A stretch of 64,000 nucleotides of DNA from Anabaena sp051781005 (GCF_051781005.1 NZ_JBPWOA010000006.1:186001-250000); one strand, 5' to 3'. Positions 45,357 through 54,670 are shown, numbered from the stretch's first letter. Notes: generated by a model from the letters alone, not told the origin. Numbers and translations are program-made.

Positions 45357-46088
45357 ATGTCATCTGCCTATCTTTTATTGTCTCACGGTAGTCGTGATCC
45401 ACGTCCAGAGATTGCTATGCGGCAACTGGCAAAGCTTGTAAGTCAGAAGTTAGCAAATGGTGAAAATTTGGTAGGTATAGCGACCTTGGAGTTAAATATC
45501 CAACCATTACATCAGCAAATTCAACATTTTGCTAAAACGGCTTTGGCTTTAGGGTGTAAACGCCTAAAAATTGTCCCCTTGTTTCTAGTACCGGGAGTTC
45601 ATGTGATGACAGATATTCCCGCAGAAGTTGCACTGGCTCAACAAGCACTTGGTGAAGATATAATCATTGATCTGAAACCGTATTTAGGTAATCACCCAGA
45701 TTTAGAAAAATTCTTCACTCAAGCGATCGCTACTATAAAAGTAGAGGCAGCGATTTTGTTAGCTCATGGTAGCCGTCGTTCTGGTTCTCAACAGCCAGTA
45801 GAAACTATAGCCATGAATTTGGGAGCAGTAGCTGCTTATTGGGCTGTACCTCCTAGTTTAGAATCGAGGGTCAAAGAATTAATTGCTGCTGGTCATGAGC
45901 AAATTGCAATTTTGCCATACTTTTTATTCACTGGTGGGATAACAGATGCGATCGCACTGGCAGTAGAAGAGTTAAAATTACAATTCCCTGGAGTAACGTT
46001 CAAATTGGCACAGCCTCTAGGAGTAAGTACAGAAATAGCTGATTTAATTTGGGATTTAGCAACAGAAGGGGAAAAAGTTTTTGGGTAA
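45357..46088 (+). CDS. sirB: Sirohydrochlorin chelatase (CbiX/SirB type)
   Basis: 243 residues made of two CbiX-like halves, each starting with a metal-site His motif: LLLSHGSRDPRPEIAM (about 6-21) and AILLAHGSRRSGSQQPV (about 134-150). Other family pieces are VPLFLVPGVHVMTDIP and LPYFLFTGGITDAIA. It inserts iron (siroheme) or cobalt (B12) into sirohydrochlorin. It overlaps cobA by 8 bp, so the two enzymes that make and metallate sirohydrochlorin are translationally coupled. Iron or cobalt cannot be decided from the sequence. Confidence 0.88.
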   Translation: MSSAYLLLSHGSRDPRPEIAMRQLAKLVSQKLANGENLVGIATLELNIQPLHQQIQHFAKTALALGCKRLKIVPLFLVPGVHVMTDIPAEVALAQQALGEDIIIDLKPYLGNHPDLEKFFTQAIATIKVEAAILLAHGSRRSGSQQPVETIAMNLGAVAAYWAVPPSLESRVKELIAAGHEQIAILPYFLFTGGITDAIALAVEELKLQFPGVTFKLAQPLGVSTEIADLIWDLATEGEKVFG

Positions 46089-46827
46089 AGTTTATTTAAT
46101 AGGTGCAGGTCCCGGAGATCCCGGACTCATGACTCTCAAAGGGAAAGGTCTGTTGGAATGTGCAGATGTAGTTATTTATGATGCCTTGGTCAGTCCGGCA
46201 GTTTTGGCCATGATTAATCCCCACGCAGAGCAAATTAACGCAGGTAAGCGGATGGGGAGACATTCACTGTTGCAGGAAGAAACCAATCATTTATTGATTG
46301 AAAAAGCTCAGGATCATGCCATCGTCGTGCGCTTGAAAGGTGGAGATCCCTTTATATTTGGGCGTGGTGGCGAAGAAATGGCAGAATTGCTAGAAGCGGG
46401 AATTGATGTGGAGGTTGTGCCAGGGATCACAGCCGGAATTGCGGCGGCGGCTTATGCTGGTATTCCGCTTACTCATCGTCTGTATAGTTCATCAGTGACA
46501 TTTGTAACGGGTCACGAATCTGCGGGTAAATATCGTCCGAAAGTCAACTGGCAAGCGATCGCACAAGGCTCAGAAACAATCGTGATTTATATGGGTATCC
46601 ACAATCTACCTTATATCGTGGAACAACTTAGCATGGCTGGATTAAGTGCAGAGACACCAATTGGTTTGGTACGATGGGGTACTCGTCCAGAACAAGAAGA
46701 ATTAATTGGTCAGTTAGGGACAATCGTCGAGCAAGTAGAAGAGACTGGTTTTAGCGCCCCAGCGATCGCAGTAATTGGATCGGTCGTGAAGATGCACAGT
46801 ATACTGTCTGGGTGTCGTCCACAGTAG
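46081..46827 (+). CDS. cobA: Uroporphyrinogen-III C-methyltransferase
   Basis: 248 residues of the SUMT family. Motifs are KVYLIGAGPGDPGLMTLKG at the start (SAM site), YDALVSP, VRLKGGDPFIFGRGGEE, and VVPGITAGIAAAAYAGIPLT with HRLYSSSVTFVTGH. It methylates uroporphyrinogen III at C2 and C7 to precorrin-2, the branch point to siroheme and cobalamin. The start is TTG at 46081, inside the end of sirB; homologues begin with this block and no ATG lies upstream in frame, so translational coupling is likely. Confidence 0.92.
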   Translation: MGKVYLIGAGPGDPGLMTLKGKGLLECADVVIYDALVSPAVLAMINPHAEQINAGKRMGRHSLLQEETNHLLIEKAQDHAIVVRLKGGDPFIFGRGGEEMAELLEAGIDVEVVPGITAGIAAAAYAGIPLTHRLYSSSVTFVTGHESAGKYRPKVNWQAIAQGSETIVIYMGIHNLPYIVEQLSMAGLSAETPIGLVRWGTRPEQEELIGQLGTIVEQVEETGFSAPAIAVIGSVVKMHSILSGCRPQ

Positions 46828-46844
46828 TCTCAAGCGAGCAAATT

Positions 46845-47870
46845 TTAAACCATGTGCTGAAAAATGATTCTCAGTAAATCACCTTGATTAACAGGCTTAG
46901 TCATGCAACCAGAAGCTCTCACTAGCTTGGCTTTAGCTCTATCTACTAAGCTAGGTTTTTCTGTCACCATAATCACCGGTGTATTTCTAAAAGATGCCTG
47001 TTTCCGCAATAAAGCACATATTTCATATCCATCTAAATTAGGCATCGTCGCATCCAACAAAATCATGTCTGGTTTGACGCGGAAAATTTCTACTAAAGCT
47101 TTTAAAGAATCTGTAACACCCATTACAGAAAATATTTGTTCATCTAAAAAACCTCTAATAGCATTTAAAACCACAGGGCTATCATCTACACAAAAAATAG
47201 TATAATTCTTTTTGCCAGTAGGTCGTGCATAACTTGGCTTATATCTGTCCGCAGTTACTGGTCTGTTACCGATTGGAGGTAATTGTACTTCAATTGTTGA
47301 ACTTGTTTTTGGCTGATTATATTGCCAAAACTGCTCTGGAGATACTTTTACACCCGCTTCACACTTTTCAACTAATAAGCGCAAGTTCAAATGACAAAAC
47401 TTGGGTAAATCATCCAGAAAACTCTCAGGGATAAACTCATAACTCCCTTCTTCTATTTTCAGAAATGAATCTAGAAACTCTAAAGACAATTGCTCAATCA
47501 GCATTGCGGCTTGTAAGGGGCTAAGATATTTCTCATTAACTAGCCAGCAAATAGCTAAATAATCTGGATTCGGTATTGTCTGATTTTCAACACCCTTTTC
47601 AAATATTGTCTGCAACTGCTCGTTAATCTCTCTAGGAAGAGTGGAATTGTGTTGACTTAACCGCTGTAAGTTTCTATATAGCGGCTCAAACATTTGCTCT
47701 GAGTAGCAGGCATAAATCAGCTTACCCTCTTGTACATATATTGACCAAGCCCCGGAAGTGCTAAATACTTGTAGACAACCAGTAACAGACTTACTGGTGA
47801 TTTTTTTTAAGAGGGATAGGGGCTGTAGCTTTTGGAAAAATCTGTATCTACTTATAGGAAGCGTTTTCAT
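46845..47870 (-). CDS. PatA-like response regulator (PATAN/DUF4388 plus receiver)
   Basis: About 341 residues from ATG 47870 (MKTLPISRYRFFQKLQPLSL); the frame is open further to a TTG but passes through a hairpin. The N-terminal half (about 1-190) is a PATAN/DUF4388-type domain (SKSVTGCLQVFSTSGAWSIY, GKLIYACYSE). The C-terminal half (about 220-341) is a receiver: IFCVDDSPVVLNAI, phospho-Asp in MILLDATMPNLDGYE, VIMVTEKP and MTKPVN with the Lys. This order matches PatA-type regulators, which control heterocyst pattern, motility or phototaxis depending on paralogue. I do not call it patA itself. It has no DNA-binding domain. It ends 17 bp from cobA, convergently. Confidence 0.82.
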   Translation of the reverse strand: MKTLPISRYRFFQKLQPLSLLKKITSKSVTGCLQVFSTSGAWSIYVQEGKLIYACYSEQMFEPLYRNLQRLSQHNSTLPREINEQLQTIFEKGVENQTIPNPDYLAICWLVNEKYLSPLQAAMLIEQLSLEFLDSFLKIEEGSYEFIPESFLDDLPKFCHLNLRLLVEKCEAGVKVSPEQFWQYNQPKTSSTIEVQLPPIGNRPVTADRYKPSYARPTGKKNYTIFCVDDSPVVLNAIRGFLDEQIFSVMGVTDSLKALVEIFRVKPDMILLDATMPNLDGYEICALLRKQASFRNTPVIMVTEKPSLVDRAKAKLVRASGCMTKPVNQGDLLRIIFQHMV

Positions 47871-49110
47871 TAGCACGGCTTTAACATCAAATAAAAATTT
47901 GCAAATTAGAATTTGTGAATCACCCGTTGGGGATTCACACCGGTCTTTTTGGACGTAGTGCCAGATCAAGATAGCGGTTTACATTGTGGTGAGTATAGCA
48001 AGCCTCTACTCTAAATACACAATACCCAACACCCCACACCCCGCTCCCAAATGTCAAAGGCTGAAAAACCCAGAAAAGAGTATGCCAAAAATCAGGCTGA
48101 CTTTCTGTATTTTTCGCTAACCCGGCTCATCTAAGATTTTAAATCTCTTACTTTCTCGCAGTTGTTTAAAATCACACAGCTTTTCTTGCTGATCTAGGGG
48201 AGAGAATTTTCTACAACATAAATAACTGCTACAGTTACATAGACACAAACTATCTTCACTGTTATGGAGTTACGGTTTAGGGCTATTTTGCAGTTAGGTT
48301 TGAGGAGGACGGTAAATATCTAAAAAATAGCCATTTTTAGATAAATCGTAGATGCTCAATAATTACTTACTAAATTCAGGTTACTATAGATTTGTCAGAG
48401 AAATAAAAAAGTATTTTAAACCAATTATAAAAAATTGAAGTTAATAGTAAAAATAATTTTTTTCCTGATGAATATATTTTACCAGGTATTTCTCATGACA
48501 TCAGATTGTATCTGATTAAAGTTACTAGTGATTATACCAATTTGAAAAACAATGGCGACAACTATCAAACTCAAATTTATTACAAGTAAATATCTCAGGC
48601 ATAACCCAAAATTTAAAATGGTATTACACTCTATAATAGGTAATCTCCACCTAAAAAATCGCTTGTACTATGTTATCATCCGTAAATATTCAGGATAGAG
48701 AATACAACAGTCAGGAGAATAAAGGCTTTTTTAGTCAACTTTGATAATTTGGATAAAATCTCACTTCTCTCTATTCTTTATTTCATAAGCATTCTGACTT
48801 CTTGCCCTGAGCGAAGCCGAAGGGCTGAATTCTTACTATCATCCAGCGATTCCGGTCTAGTACGGTGTTTGTTTTATTCTTTTCAGCTTTAGTCATTAAC
48901 TATCAGGATGTTTATGGATAATGCCATCATCTCAAAATCCTAAAATCTCACCTGGTACAGCATGGCAAAAATAACTATCCAGTCAAAAAATTTATTTCTT
49001 CTTCAAAAAAGCTGATAACACTTGCTTTCTTTCCTTCTGCTTCCAGCAAGACTGCCTCCTGCTTCATCAGTAACACTCTCACACATCTAAAAGTTTAAAA
49101 TTAACCAATT
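47871..49110. other. 1.2-kb gap between response regulator and rluD-type gene
   Basis: Divergent promoters are expected. A hairpin with arms GTGAATC (47915-47921) and GATTCAC (47932-47938) and an inner CCC/GGG lies 45 bp upstream of the regulator ATG. A MITE-like element sits at 48682-48835. The remaining AT-rich sequence (about 48000-48680) shows no gene, only short open frames. Confidence 0.5.
48682..48835. mobile_element. MITE-like element, TIR GTAAG-ATTCAGGA, copy 3
   Basis: 154 bp from GTAAATATTCAGGA to CTGAATTCTTAC. The interior matches 38802-38930, but the right arm has a TTGCCCTGAGCGAAGCCGAA insertion in the place of the GACTCCT heptamers. Confidence 0.72.
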
Positions 49111-50031
49111 GTGACCGCCATTAATCTCCTAGTCGAAGAAAAAAGTGAACGCCTGGATCGCTATTTGTCCGAAGAATTGCCAGATGTATCACGTTCCCGT
49201 GTGCAACAGTTAATTGAACAAGGTCATGTGCAGGTTAATAACAAGATTTGCACTTCCAAAAAGATTCATCTCAAAGCAGGCGATCGCATTTCCTTAAAAA
49301 TTCCCGCAGTGCAACCTTTGAAATTGGTAGCAGAAGATATCCCCTTAGACATTCTCTACGAAGACGACCATTTAATAATTCTCAATAAACCCGCAGGTTT
49401 GGTAGTTCATCCTGCACCTGGTCATCCTGATGGAACTTTAGTCAATGCTTTATTAGCACATTGTCCCAATTTACCGGGAATTGGTGGTGTACAACGTCCG
49501 GGAATTGTTCACAGACTGGATAAGGATACTACGGGTGCGATCGCGATCGCTAAAACAGATATTGCTTATCAAAGCCTACAGGCACAACTGCAAGCAAAAA
49601 CCGCCAAAAGAGAGTATTTAGGTGTGATTTACGGTGTCCCAAAAACGGAAAATGGTATTATTGACCTACCCATTGGTCGCAATCCCCAAGACCGTAAAAA
49701 AATGGCAATTATCCCCATTGAAGAAGGGGGAAGATCAGCAATCACCCATTGGCAAGTCCGAGAACGCCTCGGCAACTACACGTTAATCCACTTCCAACTA
49801 GAAACAGGACGTACTCATCAAATTCGTGTCCATAGCGCCAAACTTGGTCATCCTATCGTCGGTGACTCAGTTTATGGTGCTGGTCGTTCCGTAGGGGTAA
49901 ATTTGCCTGGTCAAGCATTACACGCTTGGCAACTCAAGTTACAACATCCCATCTCTGGAGTTGCGATTGAAGTCACCGCAGATCTTCCCCATACATTTAC
50001 AACTTTGCTCCAAGTTTTGCGCCGTAGGTGA
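49111..50031 (+). CDS. RluA/RluD-family 23S rRNA pseudouridine synthase
   Basis: 306 residues. An N-terminal S4 RNA-binding domain (about 10-75, ERLDRYLSEELPDVSRSRVQ) is followed by the catalytic domain: ILYEDDHLIILNKPAGLVVH, GIVHRLDKDTTGAIAIAKT (about 134-152, catalytic Asp in HRLDKDT), and GRTHQIRVHSAKLGHPIVGD. It converts specific uridines of 23S rRNA to pseudouridine; RluD-type is likely from the S4 domain and length. The start is GTG 49111, the first codon matching homologues. It lies 650 bp before the phycocyanin operon and is probably independent of it. Confidence 0.88.
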   Translation: MTAINLLVEEKSERLDRYLSEELPDVSRSRVQQLIEQGHVQVNNKICTSKKIHLKAGDRISLKIPAVQPLKLVAEDIPLDILYEDDHLIILNKPAGLVVHPAPGHPDGTLVNALLAHCPNLPGIGGVQRPGIVHRLDKDTTGAIAIAKTDIAYQSLQAQLQAKTAKREYLGVIYGVPKTENGIIDLPIGRNPQDRKKMAIIPIEEGGRSAITHWQVRERLGNYTLIHFQLETGRTHQIRVHSAKLGHPIVGDSVYGAGRSVGVNLPGQALHAWQLKLQHPISGVAIEVTADLPHTFTTLLQVLRRR

Positions 50032-50677
50032 CTAAGAAGAAGAAAGGGCGCAGAGGAGAAAGTATTCCCCCCTTCCCCCTGCTTCTTCTGCCTCCTCATC
50101 CCCCCAGGGGGGAAATTTAGAGAGGTTCACAATAATTTTGAAAAAATTTATAAATGTAAATTTTACATTCTGTAACAAAAACTACTAAAAGCGGGAAAAC
50201 AGTAAAAATCCGTCAAAGTTAGTTCTGATATGGATTTTTGGAATTATTAAGATAATCTTAACCGCTGAAAATTTTCTATTATTAACGAGTTTCATGAAGT
50301 TTTGTAACGAAAATATCAGACTTTTCTCAGTCAGACTCCTTGTATGTGAAGGATTTGAGGCTTTTCTTATTCCCTCAACTTATTTATTCATAATTTGTAA
50401 CAAATAAAGGATCTATAGCATTGTATAAACATAAGCTGAAGGGGTTAAACAACAGACCAAAGTTAAACGATGCAACTAGTTCATTAGATTTGCGTGTTTC
50501 TCATAAAATTCACTCTGATTCTCATATTTATGGCTCATCATCATTGCCAAGGAAATGAGAACCCAAGTTGAGAGACAGTTTAATTGCAGTTCGTTGTCAG
50601 CCGTTTCTAAATTGATAAAACATCCGCAGTTTTAATCAAAACATCTCTCAACTAAGTAATTAGGAGATTTAGAGTCC
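50032..50677. promoter_or_regulatory. cpcB: Upstream region of the phycocyanin operon
   Basis: 646 bp, AT-rich in the middle, with the promoter and a long leader for cpcB expected here, as in other Anabaena-type cpc operons. AGGAG lies about 12 bases before ATG 50678. No gene or MITE-like element is present, in contrast to most other gaps of this size in the window. Exact promoter elements cannot be assigned by eye. Confidence 0.55.
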
Positions 50678-51199
50678 ATGACATTAGATGTATTTTCCAA
50701 GGTTGTTTCTCAAGCTGATGCTAGAGGCGAATTCCTAAGCATCGAACAACTAGATGCTTTAACCGCAGTTGTTAGCGCAGGCAGCAAGCGTTTGGATACA
50801 GTTAACCGCATCACCAGCAACGCTAAAGATATTGTTACCAACGCAGCTCGTTCTTTGTTTGAAGACGAACCTAACTTGATCGCTCCTGGTGGTAACGCTT
50901 ACACCAACCGTCGCATGGCTGCTTGCTTGCGCGACATGGAAATCATCTTACGCTATGTTACCTATGCAGCATTGGCTGGTGACGCTAGTGTATTAGATGA
51001 TCGTTGCTTGAACGGTTTGCGCGAAACCTACCAAGCTTTGGGTACTCCCGGTGCTTCTGTAGCTAAGGGTGTTGGCAAAATGAAAGATGCAGCAATCTCC
51101 ATCGTTAACGATCCTAACGGTATCACCAAAGGTGATTGCAGCTCTTTAGTTTCTGAATTGGCTAGCTATTTTGATCGCGCTGCTGCGGCTGTTGCGTAA
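50678..51199 (+). CDS. cpcB: C-phycocyanin beta subunit
   Basis: 173 residues, the standard length. Globin-like phycobiliprotein with chromophore cysteines at 83 (MAACLRDMEI) and 154 (KGDCSSLVSE), equal to Cys82 and Cys153 in mature numbering, and Asn73 (GGNAYTN), the methylated Asn72 position. It binds two phycocyanobilins and forms (alpha-beta) hexamers in phycobilisome rods. First gene of the operon, 86 bp before cpcA. Confidence 0.97.
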   Translation: MTLDVFSKVVSQADARGEFLSIEQLDALTAVVSAGSKRLDTVNRITSNAKDIVTNAARSLFEDEPNLIAPGGNAYTNRRMAACLRDMEIILRYVTYAALAGDASVLDDRCLNGLRETYQALGTPGASVAKGVGKMKDAAISIVNDPNGITKGDCSSLVSELASYFDRAAAAVA

Positions 51200-51285
51200 T
51201 AACTTCAAATAGCCGATACGGCTAAAAGTTGGAGATTTTCTCCAAGTAAAAAAAAGCTAAGAAACAATTAAGGAGATAAGAAAAC

Positions 51286-51774
51286 ATGAAAACACCAATT
51301 ACCGAAGCGATCGCAGCTGCTGATACCCAAGGACGTTTCCTGAGCAACACCGAATTACAAGCTGTTAACGGTCGTTTTGTACGTGCCGTTGCTAGTATGG
51401 AAGCTGCTCGTGGTTTGACAGCTAACGCTCAAAAATTGGTTGATGGCGCAACCAGTGCTGTATACCAAAAATTCCCTTACACCACCTCTACACCAGGCGC
51501 TCAATTTGCATCTGATAGCCGTGGTAAATCCAAGTGCGCTCGTGACGTTGGTCACTACCTACGCATCGTTACCTATAGCTTAGTTGCTGGTGGTACAGGT
51601 CCTTTGGATGAATTCTTGATTGCTGGCTTGTCTGAAATCAACAGCGCGTTTGATTTGTCTCCCAGCTGGTACGTAGAAGCTCTGAAGTACATCAAGAGCA
51701 ATCATGGCTTGAGCGGTCAAGCTGCTAACGAAGCTAACACCTACCTTGACTACGCAATCAACGCTCTAAGCTAG
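51286..51774 (+). CDS. cpcA: C-phycocyanin alpha subunit
   Basis: 162 residues, standard length, with the single chromophore Cys84 in SKCARDVGHYL. It pairs with CpcB in the rod hexamers; its bilin is attached by the CpcE/CpcF lyase encoded downstream. GGAGA precedes the start. A strongly structured RNA region follows the stop (51783-51902), and probably separates abundant cpcBA message from the longer linker-encoding message. Confidence 0.97.
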   Translation: MKTPITEAIAAADTQGRFLSNTELQAVNGRFVRAVASMEAARGLTANAQKLVDGATSAVYQKFPYTTSTPGAQFASDSRGKSKCARDVGHYLRIVTYSLVAGGTGPLDEFLIAGLSEINSAFDLSPSWYVEALKYIKSNHGLSGQAANEANTYLDYAINALS

Positions 51775-51782
51775 ATAGCGTC

Positions 51783-51902
51783 ATGCCCGGAGAGGGATGC
51801 AAATGCTGGATGGAATCAACCCTACGGGGTTAGCCAGTGGTTCGTGGGGAAGTACCCAAGACCGCACTGGATCACCTAGCAGTTGGATCTCGCCCCGGGC
51901 AT
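51783..51902 (+). ncRNA. Structured intercistronic RNA between cpcA and cpcC
   Basis: An outer stem ATGCCCGG (51783-51790) pairs with CCGGGCAT (51895-51902) and encloses at least two hairpins: AACCC-TACG-GGGTT with a UNCG-class tetraloop (51818-51831) and CCAGTG...CACTGG (51834 to 51870) with an inner GGG/CCC pair. Known cpc operons have a strong stem-loop here that limits readthrough or stabilises cpcBA mRNA; the fold drawn here is my own manual one. Confidence 0.7.
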
Positions 51903-51987
51903 AGTTTTATGTAGGTATAAATAACAAGCTTTATTCAGCCAGCACTCGGTGACAAAAACCGTAGTGTAAATAAATAGGGGAAAAAAA

Positions 51988-52848
51988 ATGGCAATTACAA
52001 CAGCAGCATCTAGGCTGGGAACAGAGCCTTTTAGTGAGGCACGTCGAGTTGAACTGCGCCCCAACGCCAGCCGCGAAGAAGTCGAATTGGTGATCCAAGC
52101 CGTTTATCGGCAAGTCTTAGGAAACGACTATATCTTGGCATCAGATCGCCTGGTCAGCGCAGAATCACTGTTGCGCGATCGCAATTTTACAGTGCGTGAG
52201 TTCGTGCGGAGCGTTGCCAAATCAGAACTCTACAAAGCAAAATTTTTCTATAACAGTTTTCAAACCCGGTTGATCGAACTCAACTACAAACATTTGTTGG
52301 GTCGCGCACCATACAATGAGTCGGAAGTGACTTATCACCTAGACTTATATATTAACCAAGGTTACGACGCTGAAATTGACTCCTACATTGATTCTCAGGA
52401 GTATCAAAATAGCTTCGGCGAGAATGTAGTTCCCTATTATCGCGGGTTTGATTTTCAAGCTGGACAAAGTGCTGCTGGTTTTACCCGGATGTTCCGTTTA
52501 TACCGTGGTTATGCCAACAGCGATACTGCTCAAGTTGAAGGCTCTAAATCTCGGTTAGCGCGGGAATTGGCTAGTAATACCTCTTCCTCAATTGTTGGTC
52601 CTTCTGGCAGCAACAATAACTGGAGTTTCCGTGCATCTGCGGATAATGCTCCTAAGCAAAATTTAGGTAATGCAGTAGGGCAATCGGATCGCACTTACCG
52701 AGTGGAAGTAGCCGGCATTCGCAGTCCAGGCTACCCCAGCGTGCGACGAAGCAGCACAGTATTTATTGTACCTTACGAAAGACTGCTAGACAAAATGCAG
52801 CAAATTCACCGTCTAGGTGGCAAAATCGTCAGCGTCATATCAACGTAA
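51988..52848 (+). CDS. cpcC: Phycobilisome rod linker (CpcC)
   Basis: 286 residues. A PBS-linker domain (about 25-150: VELVIQAVYRQVLGNDYILA, FVRSVAKSELYKAKFF, HLLGRAPYNESEVTYHLDLY) is followed by a flexible segment and a CpcD-like domain (about 225-285: RTYRVEVAGIRSPGYPSVRR, LLDKMQQIHRLGGKIVSVIS). It joins phycocyanin hexamers along the rod. GGGGAAAAAAA precedes ATG 51988. Transcription must read through the structured region after cpcA. Confidence 0.95.
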   Translation: MAITTAASRLGTEPFSEARRVELRPNASREEVELVIQAVYRQVLGNDYILASDRLVSAESLLRDRNFTVREFVRSVAKSELYKAKFFYNSFQTRLIELNYKHLLGRAPYNESEVTYHLDLYINQGYDAEIDSYIDSQEYQNSFGENVVPYYRGFDFQAGQSAAGFTRMFRLYRGYANSDTAQVEGSKSRLARELASNTSSSIVGPSGSNNNWSFRASADNAPKQNLGNAVGQSDRTYRVEVAGIRSPGYPSVRRSSTVFIVPYERLLDKMQQIHRLGGKIVSVIST

Positions 52849-52898
52849 GGTAAATTGCTGTTTATCAGCAAAACTCATCAAGAGGAGATTTAGAAGTA

Positions 52899-53144
52899 AT
52901 GTTCGGTCAAACCACACTTGGCGCTGGTAGCGTTTCTTCATCTGCAAGCCGGGTATTTCGTTACGAAGTTATAGGCTTGCGACAAAATCAAGAAACCGAC
53001 AAGAATCAATTCAACATCCGTCGTAGTGGTAGCGTATTTATTACCGTACCCTACGGACGCATGAACGAAGAAATGCAGCGGATTACCCGTCTAGGTGGCA
53101 GAATCGTCAAGATTGAGCCGCTAACTTCAGCAGAGGAAAACTAA
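52899..53144 (+). CDS. cpcD: Phycobilisome small rod-capping linker (CpcD)
   Basis: 81 residues, basic, a single CpcD domain (FRYEVIGLRQNQETDKNQFN, SGSVFITVPYGRMNEEMQRI, LGGRIVKIEPL). It caps the distal end of the rod. It resembles the C-terminal domain of CpcC 50 bp upstream. AAGAGGAGAT is a strong ribosome-binding site. Confidence 0.95.
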   Translation: MFGQTTLGAGSVSSSASRVFRYEVIGLRQNQETDKNQFNIRRSGSVFITVPYGRMNEEMQRITRLGGRIVKIEPLTSAEEN

Positions 53145-53155
53145 ACGCCCTGGCA

Positions 53156-53986
53156 ATGATAGAACCCAGTGCAGAACAACATTCTGCCGAAAACGGGCCA
53201 CAGCTAACACCAGAGCTAGCAATCGCTAATCTGCAATCATCAGATTTAAGTCTCCGCTATTATGCTGCTTGGTGGCTGGGTAAGTTTCGAGTCAGTCAGC
53301 CAGAAGCTGTAGATGCACTAATAGCAGCGTTAGAGGATGAAGCCGACAAAACAGAACTTGGAGGTTATCCCTTACGACGCAATGCAGCCAGGGCGCTCGG
53401 TAAATTGGGTAACTCCAAAGCCGTACCAGCATTAATTAAATGCTTGGAATGCTCTGATTTTTATGTGCGTGAAGCAGCAGCCCAATCTCTGGAAATGCTG
53501 CGCGACACAACAGCAATACCAACACTGATTAAATTACTAGATGGGGGTGTTGCCCAGGCCATGCAAGTACCTGGTCGTCCTCATCTCACCCAGCCTTATG
53601 AAGCGGTGTTAGAAGCCTTGGGAGAACTTTGTGCAACTGAAGCTATAGACCTAATTAAGCCTTTTTTAAAGCATTCAGTCCCACGAGTACAATGCTCCGC
53701 AGCTAGAGCCATGTATCAACTCACACAAGACACTAGTTATGGTGAGCTATTGGTGAAAATGTTGGACGAAGGTGATTTAAAGTTGCGTCGCGTTGTTTTG
53801 GGTGACTTAGGGGCAATTGGGTATTTAGCAGCAGCAGAAGCGATCGCCCAGGCTAAAGCAGAAAATAGCTTCAAACTCATAGCCCTCAAAGGATTGTTAG
53901 AGCATCAACTTCTAGAAAAGTTAGATTCTTTGACTGTTTCTAATGAGGCAGTCCGGGTAATGAACCTGATGGATTCACTCTTATAG
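53156..53986 (+). CDS. cpcE: Phycocyanobilin lyase subunit alpha (CpcE)
   Basis: 276 residues made of HEAT-like PBS-lyase repeats (NLQSSDLSLRYYAAWWLGKF, YPLRRNAARALGKLGNSKAV, DFYVREAAAQSLEMLRD, VPRVQCSAARAMYQL). With CpcF it forms the E/F-type lyase that attaches phycocyanobilin to Cys84 of CpcA. It begins 12 bp after cpcD, so translation is probably coupled. The gap to cpcF holds TTAGTCA-type heptamer repeats. Confidence 0.95.
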   Translation: MIEPSAEQHSAENGPQLTPELAIANLQSSDLSLRYYAAWWLGKFRVSQPEAVDALIAALEDEADKTELGGYPLRRNAARALGKLGNSKAVPALIKCLECSDFYVREAAAQSLEMLRDTTAIPTLIKLLDGGVAQAMQVPGRPHLTQPYEAVLEALGELCATEAIDLIKPFLKHSVPRVQCSAARAMYQLTQDTSYGELLVKMLDEGDLKLRRVVLGDLGAIGYLAAAEAIAQAKAENSFKLIALKGLLEHQLLEKLDSLTVSNEAVRVMNLMDSLL

Positions 53987-54067
53987 TCATTAGTCATTAG
54001 TTATTAGTCATTATTTAAATGATTAACAACCAATGACTATTGACTATTAATCATTGATGGTTGACCA
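53985..54067. repeat. TAGTCATT-type short repeats between cpcE and cpcF
   Basis: Several imperfect TTAGTCA and TGACTAT 7-bp units in the gap, in both orientations, able to fold into weak hairpins. Confidence 0.55.
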
Positions 54068-54670
54068 ATGACTGAGGAACTAATTCGTGCTGTCACTCTG
54101 GCAGAAACACCAGCCCAAATGGTGACAGCAGTCAAAAATCTGGCAGCAGCTAAAGATCCAGCCGCAATTTCCACCTTAATTGCCGTTTTCGGTTATAACA
54201 ACCCAACAGCCGCAGTAGTGGCAGTAGATGGACTAACCGAATTGGGAGAAATAGCAGTACCCCAATTACTCGATCAAATAGATGATTATAACTATGGCGC
54301 ACGGGCTTATTCGATTCGCACATTAGCAGCGATCGCAGATCCCCGTGCAATAGACGTATTAATCACAGTTGCAGCCACTGACTTTTCCCCCAGTGTGCGC
54401 CGTGCAGCCGCTAAGGGACTCGGCAACTTACACTGGCATAAGTTAGATTTTCCCGAAAATCTCACCGCTATCAACCGCGCCTTAGATACACTGCTGTTCA
54501 TTTCCCAAGATACAGACTGGTCAATTCGTTATGCTGCCGTTGTCGGTTTACAAGCTTTAGCAAAAATTGCCGAAGTACGACAGTCCATCATGACTAGACT
54601 CCAAGAAATGCTGGCTACTGATGTTGAAAAGGCAGTTCGCGCCCGCGTACAGTTGGCTTATAGTCAATAA
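54068..54670 (+). CDS. cpcF: Phycocyanobilin lyase subunit beta (CpcF)
   Basis: 200 residues with four or five HEAT/PBS-lyase repeats (YNNPTAAVVAVDGLTELGEI, YNYGARAYSIRTLAAIADPR, SPSVRRAAAKGLGNLHW, DTDWSIRYAAVVGLQAL). Partner of CpcE in the CpcA-specific bilin lyase. Start ATG 54068; cpcG1 follows after 37 bp. Confidence 0.94.
   Translation: MTEELIRAVTLAETPAQMVTAVKNLAAAKDPAAISTLIAVFGYNNPTAAVVAVDGLTELGEIAVPQLLDQIDDYNYGARAYSIRTLAAIADPRAIDVLITVAATDFSPSVRRAAAKGLGNLHWHKLDFPENLTAINRALDTLLFISQDTDWSIRYAAVVGLQALAKIAEVRQSIMTRLQEMLATDVEKAVRARVQLAYSQ

Noticed and set aside
46845..47870. Assignment of the response regulator as PatA
   Set aside because: It has the PATAN-receiver layout, but this occurs in several paralogues (motility and phototaxis regulators too).
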